64,000 nucleotides of DNA from a bacterium (GTDB lineage Bacteria > Bacillota > Clostridia > Lachnospirales > Lachnospiraceae), in assembly GCA_030524675.1 (NCBI GenBank), contig JAUNGE010000006.1, forward strand, positions 21,430 to 85,429, written 5' to 3'. Below the pieces are notes generated by a model. It was given only the letters and a program-made list of their open reading frames with translations, searched no databases and was not told the DNA's origin. Below are positions 1-8,527 of this stretch, piece by piece (the first letter of the stretch is position 1; the number at the start of each line of letters is the position of its first letter). A program made the position numbers and the translations under genes.

Positions 1-1524
1 AAAAATGTGATTGTGCAGGGCGTGGCGGGAAGCGGAAAGACCACAGTGGCAATGCACCGGATTTCCTATGTGCTGTATAACTATGAAAATCGGTATAAAT
101 CGTCAGAGTTCTGCATTGTCGGAAGCAATGATATGCTTTTAAGTTATATTACAAGCGGACTGCCAGAGCTGGATGTCAACAATGTCAAACAGATGCGCAT
201 GGATTGTTTTCTCGCCTATCTGATGGGAAAATCCTTTAAGAAAACATACAAGACAGTGGCGGTAAATGAGGATGGCAGCAGAAAGAGCCGTCTGAAATTT
301 GCAAAGGAGCTGGAGGATTTTCTGAAAAGAAAGAGAGAAGAAGCGCTGCAGCATGAAACAATAGAGGATAGTTTGCTTGGCGTACTGCTTACGAAAGAAA
401 CTATCTGGGAAATCTGTATGCAGTTTTCGGATAAATCGCTCGCAGAGCTGTTGGTGATGATGAATGAGCGGATAAAGCAGCGAATCCAGTTTCTGTGGGA
501 TGACGACAAGGACAAGCTGAAGGTGAAGCAGGCTGCGTATCGCGGCTATTTTGCGATGCCGAAGAGCTGGAAGTCGGAGCAGGTGCTGTATCTGGAGTTC
601 TTGCAGGAGTGCGGCGGCATGGAGGCGACGGTGGAGCGCGTGAAAAAGCAGCAGTTTGATGTGTATGATATCGCAGCGCTGGCATTGATCTGGAAGCGGA
701 TTTTCGTGAAAAACCAGCCAGATGAATTCAGTCAGATTATCGTTGACGAGGCGCAGGATTTTGGAGAGATGCTCTACTATGTGATGCAGCAGGTGCTTCC
801 GAAATGCTATTTTACGATTATGGGAGATGTGTCGCAGAATATTAATTATGAGACGGGTATGAATGACTGGGAATCGCTGAAAGAAGGAATTTTTATGCCA
901 GGCAGAGACAGTTTCCGGCTGCTGGCGAAGAGTTATCGAAACACGATTGAAATCTCGGAATTTGCTGGAAAAGTTCTGGAGAAAGCGTCTGCAGGACAGT
1001 ACCGAATTCAGCCGGTTATCCGTCACGGCAAGGCAGTGGAATGCATTCAGGAGACAGAAGAACATCTGGCAGAGAAGTTGAAAGAACTGACCGAGCAGAT
1101 TGAGAAGAAAGGATATGAGACGACGGCTGTTGTGTGCAGAAATAAAGAGGAAGCGGAGGATGTAAAGAAGCGCCTGGCAGAACTGTGGAAGCAGGATAAA
1201 AAGAAAGAAACCAAGCTGCAGAATCAGGAGGAGAGTCAAAAAGAGAGCCAGGAAGAAGAACAGGAAAAAAAGCAGAAAGGAAATCTAAAAAAGAATCAGG
1301 AAAAAACGGAACAGGCACTGGATGGTTTCCACAAGGGATTGATGGTACTTCCGATTGAGTTTGTAAAGGGACTCGAGTTTGATGCCGTGATTCTCTGGAA
1401 GCCGGATTCGGCACATTATGGGAACAATGCGAAAGAGGCGAAGCTGCTGTATGTGGCGATTACCCGTGCTCTGCATGAGCTGTACCTGCTGGGAACAGAG
1501 GAAATGACGGACTTGATAAAATAA
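1..1524 (+). CDS. helD: HelD-type UvrD-like superfamily 1 helicase, 5' end outside window
   Basis: The reading frame is open from base 1, so the N-terminus lies upstream. The visible part begins with a Walker A motif (GVAGSGKTT). It later shows a DEAQDFGE Walker B block, GDVSQNI, and the C-terminal LEFDAVILW and YVAITRALHELYLLG motifs of the UvrD/Rep class. The VIVQGVAGSGKTT context and the absence of the usual UvrD 2B spacing fit the HelD group, ATPases that remove and recycle stalled RNA polymerase; that role is family knowledge. A Lys/Glu/Gln-rich low-complexity stretch (about residues 395-440 of the visible part) separates helicase domain 2A from the final motifs. A palindromic repeat follows the stop at once. 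Confidence 0.8.
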   Translation, partial: KNVIVQGVAGSGKTTVAMHRISYVLYNYENRYKSSEFCIVGSNDMLLSYITSGLPELDVNNVKQMRMDCFLAYLMGKSFKKTYKTVAVNEDGSRKSRLKFAKELEDFLKRKREEALQHETIEDSLLGVLLTKETIWEICMQFSDKSLAELLVMMNERIKQRIQFLWDDDKDKLKVKQAAYRGYFAMPKSWKSEQVLYLEFLQECGGMEATVERVKKQQFDVYDIAALALIWKRIFVKNQPDEFSQIIVDEAQDFGEMLYYVMQQVLPKCYFTIMGDVSQNINYETGMNDWESLKEGIFMPGRDSFRLLAKSYRNTIEISEFAGKVLEKASAGQYRIQPVIRHGKAVECIQETEEHLAEKLKELTEQIEKKGYETTAVVCRNKEEAEDVKKRLAELWKQDKKKETKLQNQEESQKESQEEEQEKKQKGNLKKNQEKTEQALDGFHKGLMVLPIEFVKGLEFDAVILWKPDSAHYGNNAKEAKLLYVAITRALHELYLLGTEEMTDLIK

Positions 1525-1590
1525 TGTGATACCAAGGGCAAAAAGTCAGAAATCCGATGAAAGCTTGCGTGCAAGAGGATTTTTAGAAAA
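1525..1590 (+). repeat. Palindromic intergenic element, single-hairpin copy
   Basis: It begins GTGATACCAAGGGCAAAAAG and contains the imperfect hairpin AGAAATCC...GGATTTTTAG enclosing GAAAGCTTGC/GCAAG. The inverted right half of the 260-bp element at 55144-55403 matches it over about 60 bases with few differences. It sits directly behind the helicase stop, so it may also act as a terminator. Confidence 0.6.
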
Positions 1591-1633
1591 GCATAAAAGA
1601 GTAAGAAAGTGAAAGAAAGCAAAAGGAAATTGC

Positions 1634-1662
1634 TTGCATTTGTATAGACTATGTGATATAGT
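1634..1662 (+). promoter_or_regulatory. Sigma-A promoter for the riboswitch-queT transcript
   Basis: TTGCAT (1634-1639), a 17-base spacer and an extended -10 TGA-TATAGT (hexamer 1657-1662). It stands directly before the structured leader of queT. Predicted start near 1669. Confidence 0.6.
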
Positions 1663-1663
1663 A

Positions 1664-1796
1664 TCCCCCGTATTAAGGTTTAAAATCCCTTTGATACGGG
1701 GGGACTTTGGTAGTACTGAAGAAATTGACGGTCAGTTCGAGACCTTCCTGACCGAGCCTGCGGGCAAAAAAACAAAACTAAAGGAGAAAAAACAAA
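1664..1796 (+). promoter_or_regulatory. Candidate preQ1 riboswitch (class III-like) in the queT leader
   Basis: The leader has a strong first hairpin (CCCCCGTAT near 1665 with ATACGGGGG near 1693), then a GGTCAG...CTGACC hairpin (about 1730-1753). An A-rich tail (AAAAAAACAAAACTAAAGGAG region) runs into the ribosome site of queT. The A-rich ACTAAAGGAG tail next to a transporter of the QueT family is what preQ1 riboswitches show. The long extra hairpin argues for class III over the compact class I. Ligand class is inferred; no covariance search could be run. Confidence 0.6.
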
Positions 1797-2297
1797 ATGA
1801 AGACAAAAACAGCTAACAGAACCTATTTTATGGTTCAGGCAGCAGCAATTGCTGCCATCTACACTGTGCTTACCATGGTGTTTGCGCCGCTCAGCTTTGG
1901 TGCGGTGCAGTTTCGTATTTCTGAAGCCCTTTGTATTCTGCCGTTTTTTACACCGGCAGCGATTCCAGGAGTGGCGCTCGGGTGCTTGCTTTCCAATCTG
2001 TTATGCGGAGCAGCAGCGCTGGATGTTATCTTTGGAAGTATTGCGACTCTGATCGGTGCGGTTGGTTCGTACGCGGTCCGCGGCACAAAATGGGCAGTCT
2101 GCCTGCCTCCGATTATATCCAATACTCTGATTATTCCATGGGTACTGCGCTATGCATATGGATCGGAAGATATGATCTGGTTTGCCATGATTACGGTAGG
2201 AATTGGAGAGATTCTTGCAATCGGCGTGCTGGGCAACCTGCTGATGGCAGCGCTGGAACCATTGAGAAAAGTTGTTTTCAGGAAGACAGCGGTATAA
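1797..2297 (+). CDS. queT: QueT family queuosine-precursor transporter
   Basis: A 166-residue polytopic membrane protein with five to six hydrophobic segments. Diagnostic stretches are GAVQFRISEALCILPFF near residue 40 and ALGCLLSNLLCGA. QueT proteins are thought to import preQ0/preQ1 for queuosine synthesis in tRNA wobble positions. The preQ1-like leader immediately upstream supports this. The start ATG has AAAGGAG eight bases ahead, inside the predicted riboswitch tail, so ligand binding could hide it. The gene is monocistronic, ended by the long hairpin at 2419-2493. Confidence 0.85.
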   Translation: MKTKTANRTYFMVQAAAIAAIYTVLTMVFAPLSFGAVQFRISEALCILPFFTPAAIPGVALGCLLSNLLCGAAALDVIFGSIATLIGAVGSYAVRGTKWAVCLPPIISNTLIIPWVLRYAYGSEDMIWFAMITVGIGEILAIGVLGNLLMAALEPLRKVVFRKTAV

Positions 2298-2418
2298 GGC
2301 GATAAAAGAAAGAAAAACGATAGAGAAAAGACGAATAAATAAAAGACAAGTAAAAGATAGAGAAAAAGTTCTGAATTGAATCGATAATAAAAAGATATCA
2401 GAAAAAGATAACAATGAA

Positions 2419-2495
2419 AAAACGGTTGTAAAATTTGCATTTTCTGCGGTCTCGAAAGGTGCAACAGAAAATGCAAAGGGTTACAGCCGTTTTAT
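2419..2495 (+). terminator. Long two-part intrinsic terminator after queT
   Basis: AAAACGGTTGTAA (2419-2431) pairs with TTACAGCCGTTTT (2481-2493). Inside it TTTGCATTTTCTG (2434-2446) pairs with CAGAAAATGCAAA (2465-2477). The A/T tails on both sides allow termination in either direction. Confidence 0.75.
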
Positions 2496-2566
2496 TATGA
2501 AAGTCCCTGTTATACATAAAACGTTTGCAAAAAAGAAGTTCAGATGGTATGCTAATGACGAAAATA

Positions 2567-2575
2567 TGCTATACT
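2567..2575 (+). promoter_or_regulatory. Extended -10 element upstream of murC
   Basis: TGC-TATACT is an extended -10. No good -35 is visible at 17 bases. The leader after it (2580-2690) is purine-rich with nothing else recognisable. Confidence 0.4.
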
Positions 2576-2697
2576 AATAGAAAAATGGATAAGATAACTA
2601 TAAAAAGATAAATAAGACGATATACGTAAAGAGCAGGTTTGAGACAGGCTGAAAGAGAAGAGAAAAATAAAAAGAAGATAAAAAGGCGGGGATGAAA

Positions 2698-4083
2698 ATG
2701 TATCAGATTGATTTTAATAACCCAGTACATGTCCATTTTATAGGAATTGGCGGTATCAGTATGAGCGGATTGGCGGAGATTCTGCTGGATGCGGGATTCA
2801 CGATTTCCGGTTCTGATGCACAGGAGACGCATTTGACAGATCATTTGTCAGACAGAGGGGCTGTGATTGCATATCCGCAGAAAGCGGAAAATATCACAGA
2901 CGGAATTGATGTTGTGGTTTATACAGCAGCGATTCACGCAGATAATCCGGAGTTTGCCGCTGCAAAGCAAAAAGGGCTCGCGATGCTGACTCGTGCACAG
3001 CTTCTGGGAGAGATTATGCGCAATTACAAAAATTCGGTTGCAGTTGCAGGGACACATGGAAAGACGACAACAACATCGATGATTACGGAAATTCTGATGG
3101 AAGATGACGCGGACCCGACGGTTTCTGTGGGAGGTATTTTGAACTGCATCGGCGGAACCAATGTGCGTGTGGGCGGTTCGGATATGTTTGTGGCGGAGGC
3201 GTGCGAGTATACGAACAGCTTCCTGTCATTTTATCCGACGCTGGAAGTCATTTTGAATATTGAGGCGGACCATCTGGATTTCTTTAAGGATTTGGATAAT
3301 ATTCGTGCATCTTTCAGAAAATTTGCAGACCTTCTGCCGGAGAGCGGTACACTTGTGCTCAACAGCGATATTTATGAGTATGATAAATTGATGCAGGGGA
3401 TTCGGGCACGCATGATTACTGTGGGAAGAGATGCGGCAAAGAGTGACTATGCAGCGGCGGATATTGTGTATGATGCATATGCCTGTGCTTCCTTTACACT
3501 GGTAAAGCATGGGGAGAAGAAGGAACGGTTCTCTCTCTCGGTTCCAGGTGAGCACAATGTGTATAATGCACTGGCAGCGATTGCGGCAGCGGAAGTGCTG
3601 GGCGTGCCGGTCGAGACTATACAGCGCGGGCTGAAGCTGTTTACAGGAACAAAGCGCCGTTTTGAGAAGAAGGGCGAGATGCATGGAATCACGATTATTG
3701 ATGACTATGCACATCATCCGCAGGAGATTCAGGCGACTTTGAAAACAGCTAAAAATTATCCGCATGAGAAGGTGTGGTGTGTCTTCCAGCCTCATACGTA
3801 TACAAGGACAAAAGAGCTGATGGATGGATTTGCCGAGGCTCTGGCTCTGGCAGATGAGGTGGTTCTGGCAGATATCTATGCGGCGAGAGAGACGGATACG
3901 TTGGGCATCAGTTCCGCAGATTTGGCTGAGAAAATAGAAAAACTGGGAACAAATGTGCACTATATCCAGAGCTTTGAGGAGATTGAGAAATTTCTTTTAA
4001 AAAATTGTTTGCACGGTGATTTGTTGATAACTATGGGTGCTGGAGACATTGTAAATGTTGGGGAAGACCTGCTTGGAAAGTAG
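2698..4083 (+). CDS. murC: UDP-N-acetylmuramate--L-alanine ligase MurC
   Basis: Adds L-alanine to UDP-MurNAc with ATP, the first step of peptidoglycan stem-peptide synthesis, in the cytosol. The N-terminal GIGGISMSGLAEIL dinucleotide-like loop binds the UDP sugar. GTHGKTTTTSM is the Mur ligase ATP loop. DDYAHHPQEI and the C-terminal Mur ligase domain follow. Its 461 residues are the usual MurC size. Two ATGs lie six bases apart; the second (2698) stands eight bases from the AGGCGG ribosome site and is preferred, giving MYQIDFNNP. It is followed by DnaA boxes and the dnaD operon. Confidence 0.93.
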   Translation: MYQIDFNNPVHVHFIGIGGISMSGLAEILLDAGFTISGSDAQETHLTDHLSDRGAVIAYPQKAENITDGIDVVVYTAAIHADNPEFAAAKQKGLAMLTRAQLLGEIMRNYKNSVAVAGTHGKTTTTSMITEILMEDDADPTVSVGGILNCIGGTNVRVGGSDMFVAEACEYTNSFLSFYPTLEVILNIEADHLDFFKDLDNIRASFRKFADLLPESGTLVLNSDIYEYDKLMQGIRARMITVGRDAAKSDYAAADIVYDAYACASFTLVKHGEKKERFSLSVPGEHNVYNALAAIAAAEVLGVPVETIQRGLKLFTGTKRRFEKKGEMHGITIIDDYAHHPQEIQATLKTAKNYPHEKVWCVFQPHTYTRTKELMDGFAEALALADEVVLADIYAARETDTLGISSADLAEKIEKLGTNVHYIQSFEEIEKFLLKNCLHGDLLITMGAGDIVNVGEDLLGK

Positions 4084-4281
4084 TTATCCACAATTTCCAC
4101 AAAATTTTGCAAGTATTATGTAAAGTGATTTTGTGGATATCTTCATTTACATAACAAATTAGAAGAAAATGTAAAAAATCCTTATTTTATAAGAAATTTG
4201 GCGGGATAAAAAAAGAAAATTGGTTTTATGTATACCAGTTATCCACAATTTCCACAATTTTCACAATCCAAGCATGTGGAA
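4082..4281. promoter_or_regulatory. DnaA-box cluster upstream of dnaD
   Basis: Two perfect consensus boxes TTATCCACA (4084-4092 and 4239-4247) stand in an identical 21-base context, each followed by a second ATTTCCACA site. Further near-matches are ATATCCACA on the minus strand (4132-4140), ATTTTCACA (4257-4265) and an inverted TCCACA at 4275-4280. The rest of the 268-base gap is AT-rich, as in DnaA-regulated promoters or unwinding regions. Confidence 0.75.
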
Positions 4282-4351
4282 ATCCCGCCTATTTCTTTTT
4301 TTTTCTGCTTATGCTATGATGACAAGGAAAGAAAAAAGTGGAGTGATAGCT

Positions 4352-5977
4352 GTGTTAAAATGGAAAAATACGTGGGAGCCGCAGGAGACGCTGGTCCCGA
4401 ATCAGTTTATAGATTATTATATGGCACAGGCGAATGGGGAATGTGTGAAAGTATATCTGTATCTTCTGCGCCACCCCCATGTGCTAGAACAGGAAGACAT
4501 GGTCCGTATCATTGCGGATGCTCTCTGTAATATGGAGTCAGATGTGCGGCGCGCCCTGGAATACTGGAAGAAACAGGGCGTTCTTCAGTGTGAGGAAGTA
4601 GAGAGACAACAGACAATATATGAGGAACAGGCAGCGGCATACAGCGAGGGAGGATTCGCGGGAACTTCTCTGCCTGGAAGAAGTATGAAAAAAAGTATTC
4701 TGTCTCAAGTGAAAGCGGATGAAAATGGTATGGCGAAAATACCAGTGAATCCGACTCTTGTGGTGCGAAGAAAAGGGTCTCCGGCTGGGGCGGATGTGAG
4801 AATGCAGGTAAATCCGCTGAATGTACCGTTGGGAACAGGAACGGATATGGGAGGTACGCAGCAGAATGTGATGCCAGGAAATATGGCGGCGGGAACGGCA
4901 GGTATGTCAGGAAATATGGCGGCGGGAGCGGCAGGTATACCAGGAAACATGGCAGCGGGTATGCAGGAAAATATAGTGCCGCAGAGTGCATCGGATGGAA
5001 TGGATATGGTATCCAATCCTGCGCCAATGCCAGAGTATCCGGCAAATATGCTTGGAAATATACCTGGAAATACGCCTGGAACGGTGAAGAACGGTTCGAG
5101 TACTCCGTCACGCATCGCAAAGGCAGCAGCAAAACTGGCAGAACAGCACATATCCGTAGATGCGGCGGAGAGTGAAGGGGGCGCATTTGACGCTTCGGAG
5201 GCACAGAGCACTGCACTGGCATCAAGAAAAAAAGGAACAGGCAGCAAGGCTGCAAAAGCAGTTGTTTCTGTGGAAAAGAAAACAGCAGATGCAGCGCATC
5301 TGTCCTCTGACGAAGAATTTTCACAGCTTTTATATGTGGTGCAGCAGTATCGGAAAAAGCCTCTCACTCCGACAGACTGTGATAAGTTTGCCTATCTGTA
5401 TGATGAGCTGCATATGTCCGCAGAACTTTTGGAATATGTGGCAGAATACTGTGTACAGGAGGGCTACACCAGTGTCCGGTATATGGAATCTGTAGCTCTC
5501 AACTGGAATAAAAACGGAATTACCACCATCAGCGAGGCGAAGAGCTATTCGGAAGGGTTCAGCAAGAACAGTTTTGCAGTGATGAAAGCGCTGGGGCAGA
5601 CAGGACGTGCACCTGCTACAGCGGAGAAAAAATTAATTGATAAATGGTTCCAGAAGTTTGGTTTTTCAAAGGAGATTGTGCTGGAAGCATGCAACCGCAC
5701 CATTCTGGCGATTCATTCACCGAGCTTTGAGTATGTGGATACGATTCTGACTTCTTGGAATAAGGAAAAAGTCAAGACATTGCAAGATATAGAAATACTG
5801 GACGAGAGACATAAAAACCAGAAAGAAGACAGCAGAAAACAGAGTTCGGCCGAGGCAGGGAGAAAAGGGCAGAATAAGAGGGCTATGTCTGCTGTCAATT
5901 CTGGGAACCGTTTCAATAATTTCGAGCAGCATGACTATGATTATGATAATCTGATATGGCAGTCTCTGAAAGATTGA
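4352..5977 (+). CDS. dnaD: DnaD-like replication initiation protein with long low-complexity linker
   Basis: The N-terminus (about residues 1-85) looks like the winged-helix DnaD_N domain. The C-terminus has two DnaB_2/DnaD helical modules, each ending in the YxxxIxxxW-type signature (YMESVALNW and YVDTILTSW). Between them lie about 200 residues rich in Met, Gly and Ala, with three near-repeats of GNMAAG. DnaD proteins bridge DnaA-opened DNA and the helicase loader. GTG 4352 is chosen because GGAG lies eight bases upstream; the frame stays open further 5' but without a ribosome site. At 541 residues it is far longer than Bacillus DnaD (about 230). The helicase-loader gene follows 99 bases later. 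Confidence 0.85.
   Translation: MLKWKNTWEPQETLVPNQFIDYYMAQANGECVKVYLYLLRHPHVLEQEDMVRIIADALCNMESDVRRALEYWKKQGVLQCEEVERQQTIYEEQAAAYSEGGFAGTSLPGRSMKKSILSQVKADENGMAKIPVNPTLVVRRKGSPAGADVRMQVNPLNVPLGTGTDMGGTQQNVMPGNMAAGTAGMSGNMAAGAAGIPGNMAAGMQENIVPQSASDGMDMVSNPAPMPEYPANMLGNIPGNTPGTVKNGSSTPSRIAKAAAKLAEQHISVDAAESEGGAFDASEAQSTALASRKKGTGSKAAKAVVSVEKKTADAAHLSSDEEFSQLLYVVQQYRKKPLTPTDCDKFAYLYDELHMSAELLEYVAEYCVQEGYTSVRYMESVALNWNKNGITTISEAKSYSEGFSKNSFAVMKALGQTGRAPATAEKKLIDKWFQKFGFSKEIVLEACNRTILAIHSPSFEYVDTILTSWNKEKVKTLQDIEILDERHKNQKEDSRKQSSAEAGRKGQNKRAMSAVNSGNRFNNFEQHDYDYDNLIWQSLKD
4874..4961 (+). repeat. Intragenic 33-bp tandem repeat in dnaD
   Basis: Three imperfect copies encode GNMAAG followed by TAGMS, AAGIP and MQ. 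The repeat lies in the flexible linker, so copy number could vary without breaking the reading frame. Confidence 0.6.
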
Positions 5978-6076
5978 GAGATAGAATAACGGAGCTAAGA
6001 GAACGAACCAGAAAGAAAAGAGCAAAAGAAAAGTCCAAAAGAAAAGAGCAGAAATCAAGCAGATGGAGGGAACGGC

Positions 6077-7072
6077 ATGGCACTGAGCAATTCACAGTAT
6101 GATTCGATTATGCGTGTTTATAATCAGAAACAGTTTCAAAATAAGCGTGAACAGGACGAGCGGGTCCAGGAAGTGTATGCAAAAGTTCCTATGATTCGCG
6201 TGATTGATGATGCCATCAGCACGACTGCAGTGAAAAGAGCAAGGATGCTTCTTTCAGGAGAGCCGGATGCGATGGAAAAGCTTCGCAGAGAGCTGAAAAG
6301 CTTGCGGGACAAGAAAGCGGCGCTTCTTTTGGAAAATGGATTTCCGGCAGATTATATGGAGATGCACTATCAGTGTCAGAATTGTAAGGATACCGGATAT
6401 GTGGATGGAAAAAAATGCCATTGTTTTCTGCAGGCGCAGATGGAACTTTTGTACGCGCAGTCCAATATCAAAGAGATTTTAAAGAGTGAAAATTTCTCCT
6501 GCTTTACATATGAATATTATGATGATGTGCGGGTGGACGCGCGTGTGGGAAAGACTCAGCGTATGTATATGAAACAGGTGGTGGAGCGCTGTCAGGAATT
6601 TATACGGCAGTTTCACAACGAAAAGGGAAGTATTCTGTTTACGGGACCGACGGGCACAGGAAAAACGTTTTTGAGTAATTGTATTGCGAAAGAACTGATG
6701 GAGCAGTATTATTCGGTGCTGTATTTCTCTGCGCCAGATTTGTTTGATGCGTTTGCTAAAAGTAAATTTGAGCACAAAGGGGCAGAGGATGCATCGGACA
6801 TGTATCAGCATATTTTGGAATGTGATATGCTGGTGATTGATGATGTCGGCACGGAGATGATTAATACATTTACGGCATCGCAGCTTTTTTACTGCATAAA
6901 TGAAAGATTAAATCGAAAAAAGGGCACAATTATTACAACAAATCTCCCATTGAATCGGTTGCGTGATGAGTTCACAGACCGTGTGACGTCGCGGATTATG
7001 AGCAAATATCAGATTATTCCGCTGTTTGGGGAAGATATTCGGATAAGAAAAAAGATGAAAAAGCATTTATAA
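6077..7072 (+). CDS. dnaI: DnaC/DnaI-type replicative helicase loader ATPase
   Basis: AAA+ ATPase that loads the replicative DNA helicase at origins and restart sites. The N-terminal part carries a Cys-rich zinc motif (CQNCKDTGYVDGKKCHC, about residues 96-115) as in DnaI. Walker A GPTGTGKT is at residues 190-197, Walker B follows as LVIDDVGTE, then the sensor-1 TNLPL and the arginine-rich DRVTSRIM. The 331 residues match DnaI. A GGAGG site precedes ATG 6077. Pairing behind dnaD is the expected primosome operon. Confidence 0.88.
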   Translation: MALSNSQYDSIMRVYNQKQFQNKREQDERVQEVYAKVPMIRVIDDAISTTAVKRARMLLSGEPDAMEKLRRELKSLRDKKAALLLENGFPADYMEMHYQCQNCKDTGYVDGKKCHCFLQAQMELLYAQSNIKEILKSENFSCFTYEYYDDVRVDARVGKTQRMYMKQVVERCQEFIRQFHNEKGSILFTGPTGTGKTFLSNCIAKELMEQYYSVLYFSAPDLFDAFAKSKFEHKGAEDASDMYQHILECDMLVIDDVGTEMINTFTASQLFYCINERLNRKKGTIITTNLPLNRLRDEFTDRVTSRIMSKYQIIPLFGEDIRIRKKMKKHL

Positions 7073-7159
7073 GGTTGACTTATAGAAAATAGAATGATAT
7101 AAAGATTACGTTAAGTAAGAAAGAAATGATACACAGCAACATAACATTGGAGGATGAAA

Positions 7160-8332
7160 ATGCTTTACGAAGAGAAAATTATTGAAACGATTCCGGTTGG
7201 CCCACTTGGTCTGATTCCGCTGCAGAGCTGTATGGATTTGGGAAAAAAGGTAGACCAGTATCTGGTAGAGTGGAGAAGGGAGAGAGAGAGCGAGCATAAA
7301 TCGACGATTGCTTTTTCCGGTTATCAGAGAGATTCTTATATTATTCATTCAAAGACACCAAGATTCGGTTCTGGTGAAGCGAAGGGAACGATTGAGGAGT
7401 CGGTACGTGGCGATGATTTGTATTTTATGGTGGACGTCTGCAATTACAGCTTAACGTATTCTTTATGTGGTTACGAGAATCATATGTCTCCAGATGACCA
7501 TTTTCAGGATTTGAAGAGATTGATTGCGGCTGCTGCAGGCAAAGCAAGACGTATCAATGTTATTATGCCATTCTTATATGAGAGCCGCCAGCATAAGCGT
7601 TCCAGCAGAGAGTCTCTGGATTGTGCATTGGGACTGCAGGAGTTGACTCGCATGGGAGTTGAGAATATTATCACATTTGACGCACATGATCCGCGCGTGC
7701 AGAATGCGATTCCGTTAAAGGGATTTGAGACTGTACAGCCGATTTACCAGTTTATCAAGCATCTGTTAAAGAATGAGCCAGACCTGCAGATTGACAGCGA
7801 TCATATGATGGTAATCAGCCCAGATGAGGGCGGCATGAACCGTGCTGTGTATTTTGCAAACGTGCTGGGGCTGGACATGGGTATGTTCTACAAGCGCCGT
7901 GATTACACAAAGATTGTCAACGGACGCAACCCGATTGTGGCACATGAGTTCTTGGGCTCTTCTGTGGAAGGCAAGGATGTTCTGATTATTGATGATATGA
8001 TTTCTTCCGGCGAGAGTATGCAGGATGTGGCAAAAGAGTTAAAGCGCCGCAAAGCAAGAAAGGTATTTATCTGCGCGACATTCGGTCTGTTCACAAATGG
8101 CCTGAAGAAGTTTGATGAGTACTATGAGAATGGATATATTGACCGGATTCTGACAACAAACCTGGTATACCAGACACCGGAACTTCTGTCCAGACCATAC
8201 TATATCAGTGTGGATATGAGCAAATATATTGCACTGATTATTGACAATCTGAATCATGATGCGTCTCTGAGCGATCTGCTGAACCCGACGAACCGCATCA
8301 ATAAGCTGTTGGCACAGTATAGAAGCAAATAG
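7160..8332 (+). CDS. prs: Ribose-phosphate pyrophosphokinase, long clostridial form
   Basis: Makes PRPP from ribose 5-phosphate and ATP for nucleotide, histidine and tryptophan synthesis. The protein has two phosphoribosyltransferase-like halves; the PRPP loop is VLIIDDMISSGESMQD near residue 270. FDAHDPRVQNA and YESRQHKRSSRE correspond to the catalytic flexible loop and ATP-binding regions. At 390 residues it is about 70 longer than Bacillus Prs, with additions at the N-terminus and before the PRPP loop. The second of two ATGs is preferred (7160), six bases after GGAGG; the first abuts the ribosome site. Confidence 0.88.
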   Translation: MLYEEKIIETIPVGPLGLIPLQSCMDLGKKVDQYLVEWRRERESEHKSTIAFSGYQRDSYIIHSKTPRFGSGEAKGTIEESVRGDDLYFMVDVCNYSLTYSLCGYENHMSPDDHFQDLKRLIAAAAGKARRINVIMPFLYESRQHKRSSRESLDCALGLQELTRMGVENIITFDAHDPRVQNAIPLKGFETVQPIYQFIKHLLKNEPDLQIDSDHMMVISPDEGGMNRAVYFANVLGLDMGMFYKRRDYTKIVNGRNPIVAHEFLGSSVEGKDVLIIDDMISSGESMQDVAKELKRRKARKVFICATFGLFTNGLKKFDEYYENGYIDRILTTNLVYQTPELLSRPYYISVDMSKYIALIIDNLNHDASLSDLLNPTNRINKLLAQYRSK

Positions 8333-8368
8333 GAAAATCAGAAAAACACAGAAAAAGACAGAAAAAAA

Positions 8369-8417
8369 CAGGAAGGGGAAATCAAACTGTGGGGGAGATT
8401 CCTTTTCCTGCTTTTTT
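8369..8417 (+). terminator. Intrinsic terminator after prs
   Basis: CAGGAAGGGGAAATC pairs imperfectly with GATTCCTTTTCCTG, followed by CTTTTTTG. The remaining bases to 8527 hold no recognisable gene. Confidence 0.75.
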
Positions 8418-8527
8418 GTTACAGTCTGCTGTTTTGGCTCTGCGCATGGGATGCCTGTTTTGAGAAAGGTATGTGCTGCTGTGTATGTGGCACGAAGAAA
8501 AATACGCAGAATGCAGGCTGGATATTT

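Noticed and set aside
4082..4281. This being the chromosomal origin
   Set aside because: dnaA, dnaN, rpmH and gidA are absent nearby and the boxes are fewer than in most oriC regions; autoregulation or titration is more likely.
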